From: JADKIH01 sp031367345
GTDB lineage: Bacteria; Bacteroidota; Bacteroidia; AKYH767-A; 2013-40CM-41-45
Direction of reading: 5' to 3'
Length of the DNA stretch: 64,000 bases
NCBI GenBank assembly: GCA_031367345.1
Contig: JANLPR010000045.1
Coordinates: 70,852-134,851, forward strand
A program made the position numbers and the translations under genes. The notes under the pieces were generated by a model. That model did no database searches. It was not told the DNA's origin and worked only from the letters and a program-made list of their open reading frames with translations. Shown here in pieces: positions 26,892 through 35,010 of the stretch (position 1 is its first letter; each line of letters starts with the position of its first letter).

Positions 26892-28469
26892 GTGGAAAAT
26901 ATTTTTAAATTAAGTCGTTCGTTAAGCCGTTTCAAAATTGCTCAGCTTGGAGAGAAATTTCAATACCAAGTTGTAAAATTTTGTTTCGATAAAAATATTG
27001 TCCCTTTATTACAGAGGAAAAAAAATGTTGTAAAGTTTTTGAATTTAATTCCTTCTTCGTGTTGTTCGTCTCAGTTTAAAAACGGAAAATTTATTTTTTT
27101 GAATATCGAGCATTCGTTTGAGGCTGACGTAGATTGGAATTTTTCATTGTTAGGTCAACTTTGGAATATTAGGCTTAACAGTTTGGATTATTTATGTTAT
27201 CCGGAAATAAATAAAGAGGATGGACTTAAAATTATTTATTCGCTTATTTATTCTATAAGAGAAAATAAAACCAGATTCGATTCGCATTGCGCTTCGTTGC
27301 GAATTATAAATATTTTAAAATTTTGTTCGCGATTTAGTGTTGAGGATGTTACAATTAACGAATTTGTTTTTTCTCAATCAATTTATGTTGCGAAAAATTC
27401 TGAACTTCATCTAAGAAATAATCATCTTTTTGAAAATGGTTTTGCGTTGCTTTTTGCCGCTCACTTTTTTAGTAATAAAAAATTATTTTCAATAACAGAA
27501 AAATTATTGACGGACTCTATTAATTCACAAATATTAGATGATGGTGCGCATTTCGAGTTGTGTCCTATGTATCATTTGTGGGTGCTAAATAGAATGATTG
27601 AAAGTCTACAGATAACTTGCAATTCAGAATTTGATTGTTCTGAGATAATTGAATTAGTCGATTCTAAAATTAGATTGATGCTAGGGTGGATTCTCCAAAT
27701 TCAGTTTAGTAATGGTACGCTGCCGGCAATCAATGATAGTGTTGAAGGATATGGGCCAAATGTAAATGCAGTCCTAAAAATTGCTGCCGACCTGGGATTA
27801 AAAGCACAACATCATGCATTAAGTCGAAGCGGATTCAGAAAATTTAAAAATAAAAATTTTGAACTTTTAGTGGATGTAAATGGATTGACTCCTAATGAAG
27901 CACCAGGACATTCTCATGCCGATACTTTTCATTTTATACTTCATGTTTTTGGTGATCCATTTATTATCGATACCGGAGTTACGACCTATGAAGCTTCCGA
28001 AACGCGTTTGTACGAGCGTTCAACAGCTGCTCATAATACTGTTGTTGTAAAGAGTAAAGATCAAAGTGAATTATACGGTGCATTCAGAGTCGGGAGGAGA
28101 ACAGAGGTTACTTATCTGGAGGAGAAAAATGGAAATCTAACGGCATCTCATAATGGGTATTATTATTTAGGCGTAACTCACACACGTAGTTTTTTATTTG
28201 GAAAAGATAAGATAGTAATCACCGATACAATTGATTCTCCTAAACCAATTGTCTGCTCTGCTTTTTTGCACCTCGACAAAAAAAGCAGAATAGTTTTGAA
28301 AGATGGAAAATTGATTTCGAAATTTGTTGCCGTTAAATTTGAAAACAGTTTGGAAACAACCATAAAGGAAAGTTATTATTCTGTATCTTTTGGAAAAAAA
28401 ATTCCTTGCAGCGTTGTAAAAACTGATTTTACTAATATTTTAATTACTACAATATCTTTAATAAAATAA
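26892..28469 (+). CDS. Heparinase II/III-like protein
   Basis: 525 residues with a GTG start at 26892 (no suitable ATG). Helical N-terminal part to about residue 300, with the (alpha/alpha) toroid feature GAHFELCPMYHLWVLNRMIE, then a beta-rich C-terminal part with the family signature APGHSHADTFHFILHVFGDP, including the catalytic-site His, and FIIDTGVTTYE plus AAHNTVVV. These are marks of the heparinase II/III (PL12-like) group, lyases that cut uronic acid-containing polymers. No signal peptide is visible, which is odd for a lyase acting on exported polymer. Such proteins recur in EPS loci, where their role is not clear. Confidence 0.85.
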   Translation: MENIFKLSRSLSRFKIAQLGEKFQYQVVKFCFDKNIVPLLQRKKNVVKFLNLIPSSCCSSQFKNGKFIFLNIEHSFEADVDWNFSLLGQLWNIRLNSLDYLCYPEINKEDGLKIIYSLIYSIRENKTRFDSHCASLRIINILKFCSRFSVEDVTINEFVFSQSIYVAKNSELHLRNNHLFENGFALLFAAHFFSNKKLFSITEKLLTDSINSQILDDGAHFELCPMYHLWVLNRMIESLQITCNSEFDCSEIIELVDSKIRLMLGWILQIQFSNGTLPAINDSVEGYGPNVNAVLKIAADLGLKAQHHALSRSGFRKFKNKNFELLVDVNGLTPNEAPGHSHADTFHFILHVFGDPFIIDTGVTTYEASETRLYERSTAAHNTVVVKSKDQSELYGAFRVGRRTEVTYLEEKNGNLTASHNGYYYLGVTHTRSFLFGKDKIVITDTIDSPKPIVCSAFLHLDKKSRIVLKDGKLISKFVAVKFENSLETTIKESYYSVSFGKKIPCSVVKTDFTNILITTISLIK

Positions 28470-28525
28470 GTAGTGCTTTTAACGCCATAAAATGTTAATT
28501 TATATATTGGTAAAAAGTGAATTTG

Positions 28526-28559
28526 TTGTAGAGGTCGACACTTATATACTGTATCTTGG
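28526..28559 (+). promoter_or_regulatory. Candidate promoter before the last glycosyltransferase
   Basis: TTG at 28526-28528 and TATCTTGG at 28552-28559, with a 23-base spacer. The -7 part deviates from TAnnTTTG at two places. It sits in the 115-base gap after the heparinase-like gene, 25 bases before the TTG start. Confidence 0.28.
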
Positions 28560-28584
28560 CCGAACACTTTAATAAAATTTCGCT

Positions 28585-29793
28585 TTGCCAAGAAAAAGGA
28601 TTAATATTATTACTCCCCATTTTATTCCGGAAAACACCGCTGCCGCTCATCGTATTGAGAGCGTTGCTAAGGTTTTGTCGGCAAGTTTTGATGTTCACGT
28701 TTTTACATTGGTTGAGCGTGGTTGTAAAGTAAAAAATTATAATGAGGTGTGGAATGATTCTCTTACTGTTCACTACCTCGATTTGCCTGCTTATCCAAAA
28801 AAGAATTTTTTAATGCGCGCATTTTTTGAATGGTGGTATTCAAGAAAGCTTGTATTCCAAAGTAATGAGACTCCGTGCGATCTTTTACTCTTCACCTCGC
28901 CATTTATGTTTTTGATTAATGTCATTTCTAGCTATTCAAATGCTCCGGTTAAAATTGCAGATATAAGAGACTTAGTATGGCATTATCTTCCTGAAGATTC
29001 TTTGGTTAATAAAAAAATAAAAAACATTTTAACTGGTAAGATTCATTCTTCACTTGAAAAAATGGATGCTATTACGGTAACAAATTTGTACGAAAAGAAT
29101 TGGTTGATCGAAAATTCTGGGGTTGATGAGGCAAAAATTAATGTTATTTCTAATGGATTGTCTGAAGATAAATTTCGATTTCTACAAACAATTAGGTATT
29201 CAAAGCCTCTAAAGGATTTTGTTATTTCTTATATTGGTAATATTGGTTCTGCACAAGATTTTATTCCACTTATTGATGCTATACGAAATAAGGAAGGCAT
29301 AAAGTTAAATTTGATTGGTGATGGAAATCAAAGAGAGGCTATTCAAAAGTATTTACTCGATGAAGATATTCGAAATGTATATACTCCAGGTAAGTTGCGA
29401 TGGGCACGGGTAATTCCGATTTATCAGAGTACAACGGTTTTATTTGCAAGTCTTAAACATGAGTTTGATACGGCCGTACCTTCAAAGATCTATGAATATT
29501 TGGCAACAGGTTTGCCAATTATTTTTTTAGGTGATGGAGCCACTTCTAATTTGTTGAGTGATTTTGATTTGGTATTTCAAACGAATGTTTATTCAAGTGA
29601 TGTTATTGCTAATAAAATTGCTGAAATTCGTTTTTTGAAACCTGCAAATTCTATCACAAATACTATTCTCATCGGCGAAAATTTTCTTAGGGAACGATTA
29701 AGTTTAAAATTTGTTGAATTGATTGCCGGCTTACTTAATGAGAAAATTCTAGGAAACGTTTATGTGGAAGATGTTTTGAATGAAACGATTTGA
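28585..29793 (+). CDS. Glycosyltransferase, WbuB-type GT4
   Basis: 402 residues with a TTG start at 28585. The opening NIITPHFIPENTAAAHRIES and the donor region VPSKIYEYLATGLPIIFLGD are typical of the WbuB-like branch of GT4, often active on HexNAc or deoxy-HexNAc donors in O-antigen and capsule loci. An IADIRDLVW segment near residue 130 is also characteristic. It is the last gene of the polysaccharide locus before the repeat array. Confidence 0.86.
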   Translation: MPRKRINIITPHFIPENTAAAHRIESVAKVLSASFDVHVFTLVERGCKVKNYNEVWNDSLTVHYLDLPAYPKKNFLMRAFFEWWYSRKLVFQSNETPCDLLLFTSPFMFLINVISSYSNAPVKIADIRDLVWHYLPEDSLVNKKIKNILTGKIHSSLEKMDAITVTNLYEKNWLIENSGVDEAKINVISNGLSEDKFRFLQTIRYSKPLKDFVISYIGNIGSAQDFIPLIDAIRNKEGIKLNLIGDGNQREAIQKYLLDEDIRNVYTPGKLRWARVIPIYQSTTVLFASLKHEFDTAVPSKIYEYLATGLPIIFLGDGATSNLLSDFDLVFQTNVYSSDVIANKIAEIRFLKPANSITNTILIGENFLRERLSLKFVELIAGLLNEKILGNVYVEDVLNETI

Positions 29794-29822
29794 AGTGACT
29801 ACAGCTTTGATCGGAAATTTTA

Positions 29823-30599
29823 ATTGCTCGCTTCGTCGTTACTTGTTTTTTTTGAACACGGAGTGCATAGAGAACACGGAGAAAAACACGGAGAAATTAA
29901 GGTGAGAGAACGAGAAAAACGCGGAGAAATTAAGGTGAGAAAACGAGAAAAATTGCTCGCTTTGTGGTTACTGATCTTTTAAAACACGGAGGACATGGAG
30001 AGCACGGAGAAAAACACGGAGAAATTAAGGTGAGAGAACGAGAAAAACACGGAGAAATTAAGGTGAGAGAACGAGAAAAACACGGAGAAATTAAGGTGAG
30101 AAAACGAGAAAAATTGCTCGCTTTGTGGTTACTGATCTTTTAAAACACGGAGGACATGGAGAGCACGGAGAAATACACGGAGAAATTAAGGTGAGAGAAC
30201 GAGAAAAACACGGAGAGAATTAATGATGGAAGCTTGGAGATTGTTTGCTTCGTCGTTACTTGTTTTTTTTGAACACGGAGTGCATAGAGAACACGGAGAA
30301 AAACACGGAGAGATTTTATTAGAGAGCTGAAAGATTGCTCGCTTCGTTGTTGCTTGTTTTTTTTGAACACAGAGCGCATTGAGGACACGGAGAAAAACAC
30401 GGAGAGATTTTATTAGAGAGCTGAAAGATTGCTCGCTTCGTCGTTGCTTGTTTTTTTTGAACATGGAGTGCATAGAGGGCATGGAGAAAAACACGGAGAG
30501 AATTAATGTGGGAAGCTTGGAGATTGTTCGCTTCGTCGTTACTTGTTTTTTTTGAACACGGAGTGCATAGAGGACACGGAGAAAAACACGGAGAGATTA
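29823..30599. repeat. Array of seven imperfect direct repeats
   Basis: Seven copies of a unit that starts ATTGCTCGCTTCGTCGTTAC begin at about 29823, 29952, 30113, 30240, 30334, 30428 and 30523. Each has a T-run, then a variable number of CACGGAG blocks. Unit length is 94-95 bases in the right half and 127-161 in the left half. The difference is due to an inner 33-base repeat. Units 2 and 3 are nearly identical over about 100 bases, so the array has grown by recent duplication. The minus-strand frames of 86 and 102 codons here are by-products of the repeats. No gene, tRNA or CRISPR-type spacer is seen in the 29794-30680 gap. Confidence 0.92.
29890..30212. repeat. 33-base minisatellite nested in the repeat array
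   Basis: GGAGAAATTAAGGTGAGAGA recurs with an exact 33-base step: at 29890 and 29923 in unit 1; at 30018, 30051 and 30084 in unit 2; and at 30179 (with a diverged copy at 30212) in unit 3. The copies are contiguous with no spacers, so this is slippage-type expansion, not a CRISPR. Confidence 0.85.
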
Positions 30600-30680
30600 T
30601 CTCATTGTACGCTATGTTGAAAATGTATTTCTTCTTTCCTCCTTTGGAAAAAAAACGTTAATCTTGCCGCCCGATTAAGA

Positions 30681-31577
30681 ATGGAACAAAAAACTATTAG
30701 TCTTCCTACAGCATTGAATTCTAGCCGCATTCAAGATTATATTCAGCTCACAAAGTTAAGATTGTCGAGCCTTGTCGTTTTTTCAGCGGCAATGGGATAC
30801 ATCATTGCCATGGGTCGAGATTTTAGTTGGCTTTCTCTCTTTATTTTGTCGCTCGGTGGGTTTTTAGTAACAGGAGCATCAAATACATTCAATCAAATTA
30901 TTGAAAAGGATTTAGACAAATTGATGGTTAGAACAGCTAATCGACCAATTCCAACAAGTAGAATGTCTACAATTGAAGCCCTCATTGTAGGCATAGCCAT
31001 GGGGGTTAGTGGTGTTACCATACTTTGGGTGTTTTTAAACCCGTTATGCGGAATTTTAAGCTTCATCTCACTTTTACTTTATGTTTTGGCTTATACACCG
31101 GCTAAAAAAATAACACCTTTTTCAGTTTTAATTGGTGCTTTGCCTGGAGCTTTTCCGCCTCTATTGGGTTGGGTTGCAGGGAGAAACGAAATTGGAATGG
31201 AAGCTTTGATTTTATATGCTATCCAATTCATTTGGCAGTTTCCTCACTTCTGGGCTATTGCTTGGGTATTACACGATGATTATGAAAGAGCAGGTTTTAA
31301 AATGCTGCCAAGTGGTCATGGACGTACAAAAGGCTCAGCTTTCCAAACTTTAGTCTATACAATTTGTCTAATTCCTATGGGAATGTTTCCGGTTGTTTTT
31401 GGATTCACCAACATAATCGCTTCACTATTAATGGTGATAACAGGTGGAGTTTTTACTTATCAAGCACTTCAGCTCTACCGAAATTGTGATTTAAAATCAG
31501 CTCAACGATTAATGTTTGGATCCTTTTTCTATTTACCTGTAGTTCAGATAATTTGGATGATTAATAAATTAGTATAA
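30681..31577 (+). CDS. ctaB: Heme o synthase (protoheme IX farnesyltransferase)
   Basis: Adds a farnesyl group to heme b to give heme o, the precursor of heme a for cytochrome oxidase. 298 residues, about nine membrane segments, UbiA superfamily. The first Asp-rich site is NQIIEKDLDKLMVRTANRP, and the second conserved region is YTPAKKITPFSVLIGALPGA. The TAA shares its last A with the ATG of the next gene (TAATG), so this belongs with the oxidase subunit genes. It begins 80 bases after the repeat array. Confidence 0.95.
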   Translation: MEQKTISLPTALNSSRIQDYIQLTKLRLSSLVVFSAAMGYIIAMGRDFSWLSLFILSLGGFLVTGASNTFNQIIEKDLDKLMVRTANRPIPTSRMSTIEALIVGIAMGVSGVTILWVFLNPLCGILSFISLLLYVLAYTPAKKITPFSVLIGALPGAFPPLLGWVAGRNEIGMEALILYAIQFIWQFPHFWAIAWVLHDDYERAGFKMLPSGHGRTKGSAFQTLVYTICLIPMGMFPVVFGFTNIIASLLMVITGGVFTYQALQLYRNCDLKSAQRLMFGSFFYLPVVQIIWMINKLV

Positions 31578-32242
31578 TGGAAATGACAAAAGAAATTAAC
31601 GAAATTGAACAGTCAGAAATTGATGTTCAACGAAAAGCCAAAAAGGCACTGCTTTGGTTTGGACTCGTGAGTATTGTGATGCTATTTGCCGGACTCACCT
31701 CTGCTTATTTAGTTCGACAAGGAGAAGGCAAATGGGTTGAATTTTCTATTCCTTCTACGTTTGCAATCAGTACATTATTAATTGTAATTAGCAGCGTTTC
31801 AATGCAATGGGCTTTGGTTTCCATCAAAAAAGGAAATACGGCCAATTTTAAAAAAGCACTTCTTATTACATTATTTCTTGGAATTGGGTTTGCCGTTTCT
31901 CAATATGTTGCTTGGACGGAATTATATCAGAAGGGAATTGTGTTTACAGGAACAGTGAGCGATATCAAAACAAATTTTAACTACATCCCTTCCGGAAAGG
32001 AAACGGTTGAACAAGCTGCCGATGTGGGAAATGTTGCGGGATCGTTTTTATATGTCATTACCGGATTGCATGTTCTTCACTTAATTGCAGGTATTTTCTC
32101 ATTAATATTTGTATTTTCGCGCGCAACGAGAAATAAATATTCTGCAGAAAATTACAATGGTGTGAGTATCTGTGCAATATATTGGCATTTCCTCGATGGA
32201 TTATGGGTGTATTTGTTTTTCTTTTTACTTTACATCCGTTAA
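31577..32242 (+). CDS. Cytochrome c oxidase subunit III, first copy
   Basis: 221 residues with about five membrane segments, of the heme-copper oxidase subunit III family. The last part, VSICAIYWHFLDGLWVYLFF, holds the conserved W-H-F-x-D-x-x-W signature. AYLVRQGEGKW near the start is usual for the shorter of the two subunit III genes that occur in tandem in Bacteroidota. It follows ctaB with a 1-base overlap. It has no catalytic role by itself but stabilises subunit I and may shape oxygen or proton entry. Confidence 0.9.
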   Translation: MEMTKEINEIEQSEIDVQRKAKKALLWFGLVSIVMLFAGLTSAYLVRQGEGKWVEFSIPSTFAISTLLIVISSVSMQWALVSIKKGNTANFKKALLITLFLGIGFAVSQYVAWTELYQKGIVFTGTVSDIKTNFNYIPSGKETVEQAADVGNVAGSFLYVITGLHVLHLIAGIFSLIFVFSRATRNKYSAENYNGVSICAIYWHFLDGLWVYLFFFLLYIR

Positions 32243-32298
32243 GAGTAACTACTATTAAAAAATACGTGTAAAACTTCAATAAAACCGAAAAGAATTTC

Positions 32299-33111
32299 AT
32301 GGCAAATCATTCTACAGCAACATCTCCTTCTAGCTCCGTTTGGGGTGGCGATGTTTCTCCGTTTAATGTTCGTTGGGGAAAATTATTTATGTGGATCTTC
32401 CTGGTATCGGATGCATTTACTTTTTCCAGCTTACTAATTGCGTATGGTGCAATGCGTCACCGTTTTACCGGTATATGGCCAAAACCCAATGAGGTTTTTA
32501 CCCATTTCCCTTTTGTTCACGGTCACATGCCGCTTGCTTATGTAGGTCTTATGACGTTTATTCTTATCATGTCGTCGGTTACTATGGTACTAGCCGTTGA
32601 TGCCGGGCATAGTCTCAATAAAAAGTCTGTAATCAAGTGGCTTGCATTAACAATCGTAGGTGGGTTGATGTTTCTAGGCTCTCAAGCGTGGGAATGGTTT
32701 CACTTTATTAAAGGTTCTGAGAACGGCGCTTACGTATTAGCGGATGGTCGTTTTGCAAGAACAGATGCACTTGAGCCGGGAATGTTGAAATTCCACGACG
32801 GTACTATGGTTGAAGGTAGCGAAGCAAAAGAATTAATTGCAACTGCACAAAAAAATATAATTGGAGCTAACCTTACCGAGAATGAATATGGAAATACTCC
32901 GCTCTTCGGAAATTTCTTTTTCTTTATCACAGGTTTTCACGGCTTCCACGTTTTTAGTGGTGTTGTTATAAATGTTATTGTTCTCGTCTTGGTATCGCAA
33001 GGCTTTAACGAACGCAAAAAAGATTACGAACTAGTCGAAAAAGTTGGTCTTTACTGGCATTTTGTCGATCTGGTTTGGGTCTTCGTATTTACATTCTTCT
33101 ACCTGGTATAA
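32299..33111 (+). CDS. Cytochrome c oxidase subunit III, second copy
   Basis: 270 residues, seven probable membrane segments. It shows the family signatures FFITGFHGFHVFSGVVIN and GLYWHFVDLVWVFVFTFFYL. An insertion of about 60 polar residues (SENGAYVLADGRF to NEYGNTPLFG) forms a soluble loop before the last three helices, as seen in the longer subunit III of Bacteroidota. It is followed by subunit IV after 21 bases. Confidence 0.92.
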   Translation: MANHSTATSPSSSVWGGDVSPFNVRWGKLFMWIFLVSDAFTFSSLLIAYGAMRHRFTGIWPKPNEVFTHFPFVHGHMPLAYVGLMTFILIMSSVTMVLAVDAGHSLNKKSVIKWLALTIVGGLMFLGSQAWEWFHFIKGSENGAYVLADGRFARTDALEPGMLKFHDGTMVEGSEAKELIATAQKNIIGANLTENEYGNTPLFGNFFFFITGFHGFHVFSGVVINVIVLVLVSQGFNERKKDYELVEKVGLYWHFVDLVWVFVFTFFYLV

Positions 33112-33132
33112 TTCATCATAAAAAAAATTACT

Positions 33133-33471
33133 ATGTCAGATATCCATCAAGAACATATTTCTCATGCTGCTGAGGATAAAGCACACTCAGCTTTAAGTAC
33201 TAAAATGATCTGGAGAGTTTTCTGGATTCTACTTTGCGTAACAATTTTTGAAGTAGGTATTTCATTTACGTCAATTTCAAAAGATGTGCTTTTAGTAACT
33301 TTCATTGCTCTTACAATTGTTAAAGCATATTTCATTGTCGGTTATTTTATGCACTTGAAATTCGAGGCAATTCCTATGCAATGGTCGTTGCTCCTTCCTT
33401 TTATACTCATTGTGTATCTTATCTTCATAGCTATCTATGAAGGATCTGCATTAGGGTTATCAATTTATTAA
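33133..33471 (+). CDS. Cytochrome c oxidase subunit IV (bacterial small subunit)
   Basis: 112 residues with three hydrophobic segments after a polar N-terminus rich in His and Glu. IVKAYFIVGYFMHLKFE is the conserved core of the prokaryotic COX4 family (YFMHLK). Usually encoded directly after subunit III, as here. It assists assembly of the oxidase. Confidence 0.9.
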   Translation: MSDIHQEHISHAAEDKAHSALSTKMIWRVFWILLCVTIFEVGISFTSISKDVLLVTFIALTIVKAYFIVGYFMHLKFEAIPMQWSLLLPFILIVYLIFIAIYEGSALGLSIY

Positions 33472-33476
33472 GTGGA

Positions 33477-34133
33477 ATGAAAAATCAGTTCTGGAAAAAA
33501 TTAATTATTCCATTTACTATTTTACTCTTCCCGGTAATATTGTGGCTGGTATTAGTTACCGGCCATAATCATTTTAATACCTTGCCAATTCTAGGACCTA
33601 TTCAAGTGAATGAAAAAGGCGATACAGTGTATCATGTAATTCCTGAATTTACTTTCATCAACCAAAACGGCGACAGTGTTGGATCAAGACAGTTGAATGA
33701 TCAGATCTATGTTGCAAATTTTTTCTTTGCTTCTTGTAAAACTGTTTGTCCTAAAATGAATGAACAAATGGGTAAAGTTCAGTACGCTTTCAAAGAAGAA
33801 AAAGACTTTCACATTTTATCATTTACTGTTGATCCTCAAAGAGACTCCGTTTTTGTTTTAGCTGCTTATGCAGAAAAAATGCGTGCTGATAATTCTAAAT
33901 GGTGGTTTTTGACAGGCGATAAATCCGCTTTGTACGATGTGGCTCGCGATGGTTTTCTTGTCCCCGCTGCAGAAGGAAAAACGAAAGATGACTTTTTCCA
34001 TTCACAAGATATCGTATTGATCGATAAACAAAAACACATTAGAGGTGTTTATGATGGATTAGATCCCGCTGAAATGGATACACTCATTGATCATGTTAAA
34101 CTTCTTTTTCAAGAATACAAACAAATTAAATAA
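33477..34133 (+). CDS. SCO1/SenC-type copper chaperone
   Basis: 218 residues. One N-terminal membrane anchor (IIPFTILLFPVILWLVL), then a thioredoxin-fold domain on the periplasmic side. The copper-binding CxxxC is in ASCKTVCPKM, and the partner His is in FFHSQDIVLID. It delivers copper to the CuA site of cytochrome oxidase subunit II, a subunit not encoded in this window. It starts 5 bases after the subunit IV stop. Confidence 0.93.
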   Translation: MKNQFWKKLIIPFTILLFPVILWLVLVTGHNHFNTLPILGPIQVNEKGDTVYHVIPEFTFINQNGDSVGSRQLNDQIYVANFFFASCKTVCPKMNEQMGKVQYAFKEEKDFHILSFTVDPQRDSVFVLAAYAEKMRADNSKWWFLTGDKSALYDVARDGFLVPAAEGKTKDDFFHSQDIVLIDKQKHIRGVYDGLDPAEMDTLIDHVKLLFQEYKQIK

Positions 34134-34134
34134 C

Positions 34135-34674
34135 ATGCCTTTAATTTCTCGAAACGATTCATTTTACAAACGACTTATTCTTGTTGTTTCAGTCGCCGTT
34201 TTTTTAGTAGTAGTAGTTTTATCTCAATTACCAAAACGAGATGTCATTCCTTCTTGGGTCACATTTTTACCGAAGTTAAATGCTCTGCTCAACGGAACAA
34301 CTACTATCATTTTATTGATCTCGCTTTATTTTATCAAGCGGAAAAACATAGGGGTACATCGAAAGTTGAATCTTACAGCCTGTTTTTTATCAACGATTTT
34401 TTTATTGTCGTATGTTCTCTTTCATTCTTTTGGTGTAGAGACTCGTTTTCCAGTCGATAACCCACTTAGACCATATTACCTTGTTGTCTTAAGTACTCAC
34501 ATTTTATTGGCAGCCATTGTAATGCCATTGGTCTTATTATCTTTGTATCGCGGATTAACAGGTCAAGTTAGTGCACATAAAAAAATTACACGTTGGTCTT
34601 ATCCAATTTGGCTCTACGTCACAACCACCGGCGTAATTGTTTATTTAATGATTTCGCCATATTATCAATTCTAA
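34135..34674 (+). CDS. DUF420 membrane protein
   Basis: 179 residues from ATG 34135, directly after the SCO stop; the open frame extends into the SCO gene but that part is an artefact. There are five hydrophobic segments. SYVLFHSFGVETRFP and VVLSTHILLAAIVMPLVLLS carry the conserved His residues of DUF420, a family that accompanies cytochrome oxidase and SCO genes (CtaG/CtaM-like assembly role suspected). The function is not established. Confidence 0.85.
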   Translation: MPLISRNDSFYKRLILVVSVAVFLVVVVLSQLPKRDVIPSWVTFLPKLNALLNGTTTIILLISLYFIKRKNIGVHRKLNLTACFLSTIFLLSYVLFHSFGVETRFPVDNPLRPYYLVVLSTHILLAAIVMPLVLLSLYRGLTGQVSAHKKITRWSYPIWLYVTTTGVIVYLMISPYYQF

Positions 34675-34675
34675 A

Positions 34676-34900
34676 ATGAAAAAGTTCATTTGCTTTTTTT
34701 TGTTAACGCTCACAATCATGCAATTTGATGCATCTGCTCAATGTGCAATGTGTGGTCGTGTGGCTGAAAGTAGTAGGGATGCCAATGAAAATAATGTTGG
34801 AAAAGGATTGAATACAGGTATTTTGTATCTTCTAGCTATCCCTTATGTTTTGGCTGGAATTGGGGCCTATGCTTATTTCAAAAAAAATAAGAAGGCATAA
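34676..34900 (+). CDS. Small exported membrane protein with CxxC motif
   Basis: 74 residues: signal peptide ending near ASAQ, then CAMCGRVAESSRDANENN, a short polar part, and one membrane helix (GILYLLAIPYVLAGIGAYAY) before a basic tail. Similar small proteins with the C-A-M-C motif follow DUF420 genes in other Bacteroidota as far as I remember. The CxxC facing the periplasm suggests metal or redox work in oxidase assembly. Function unknown. It starts one base after the DUF420 stop. Confidence 0.72.
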   Translation: MKKFICFFLLTLTIMQFDASAQCAMCGRVAESSRDANENNVGKGLNTGILYLLAIPYVLAGIGAYAYFKKNKKA

Positions 34901-34997
34901 TTCCCTTTTTTGTTCATAAAAAACATTTTTTACTCTAGTTTCAGCAAGCCTAATTTAACCCTAGTCCAAATTCCCTTTTCTTTCCCCTAATTTTCCT

Positions 34998-35005
34998 TAT
35001 TTTTG
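34998..35005 (+). promoter_or_regulatory. Candidate -7 element for trhO
   Basis: TATTTTTG is an exact match to TAnnTTTG and ends only 5 bases before the trhO ATG, so the transcript would be leaderless or nearly so. No convincing -33 TTG is seen. Confidence 0.4.
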
Positions 35006-35010
35006 TCGCT

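Noticed and set aside
29882..30220. CRISPR array
   Set aside because: The 33-base repeats are directly joined with no unique spacers between copies, and no cas gene is in the window.
30140..30494. Minus-strand open frames of 86 and 102 codons
   Set aside because: They are translations of the CACGGAG repeat array, rich in repeated Ser/Phe/Cys words, and not real proteins.
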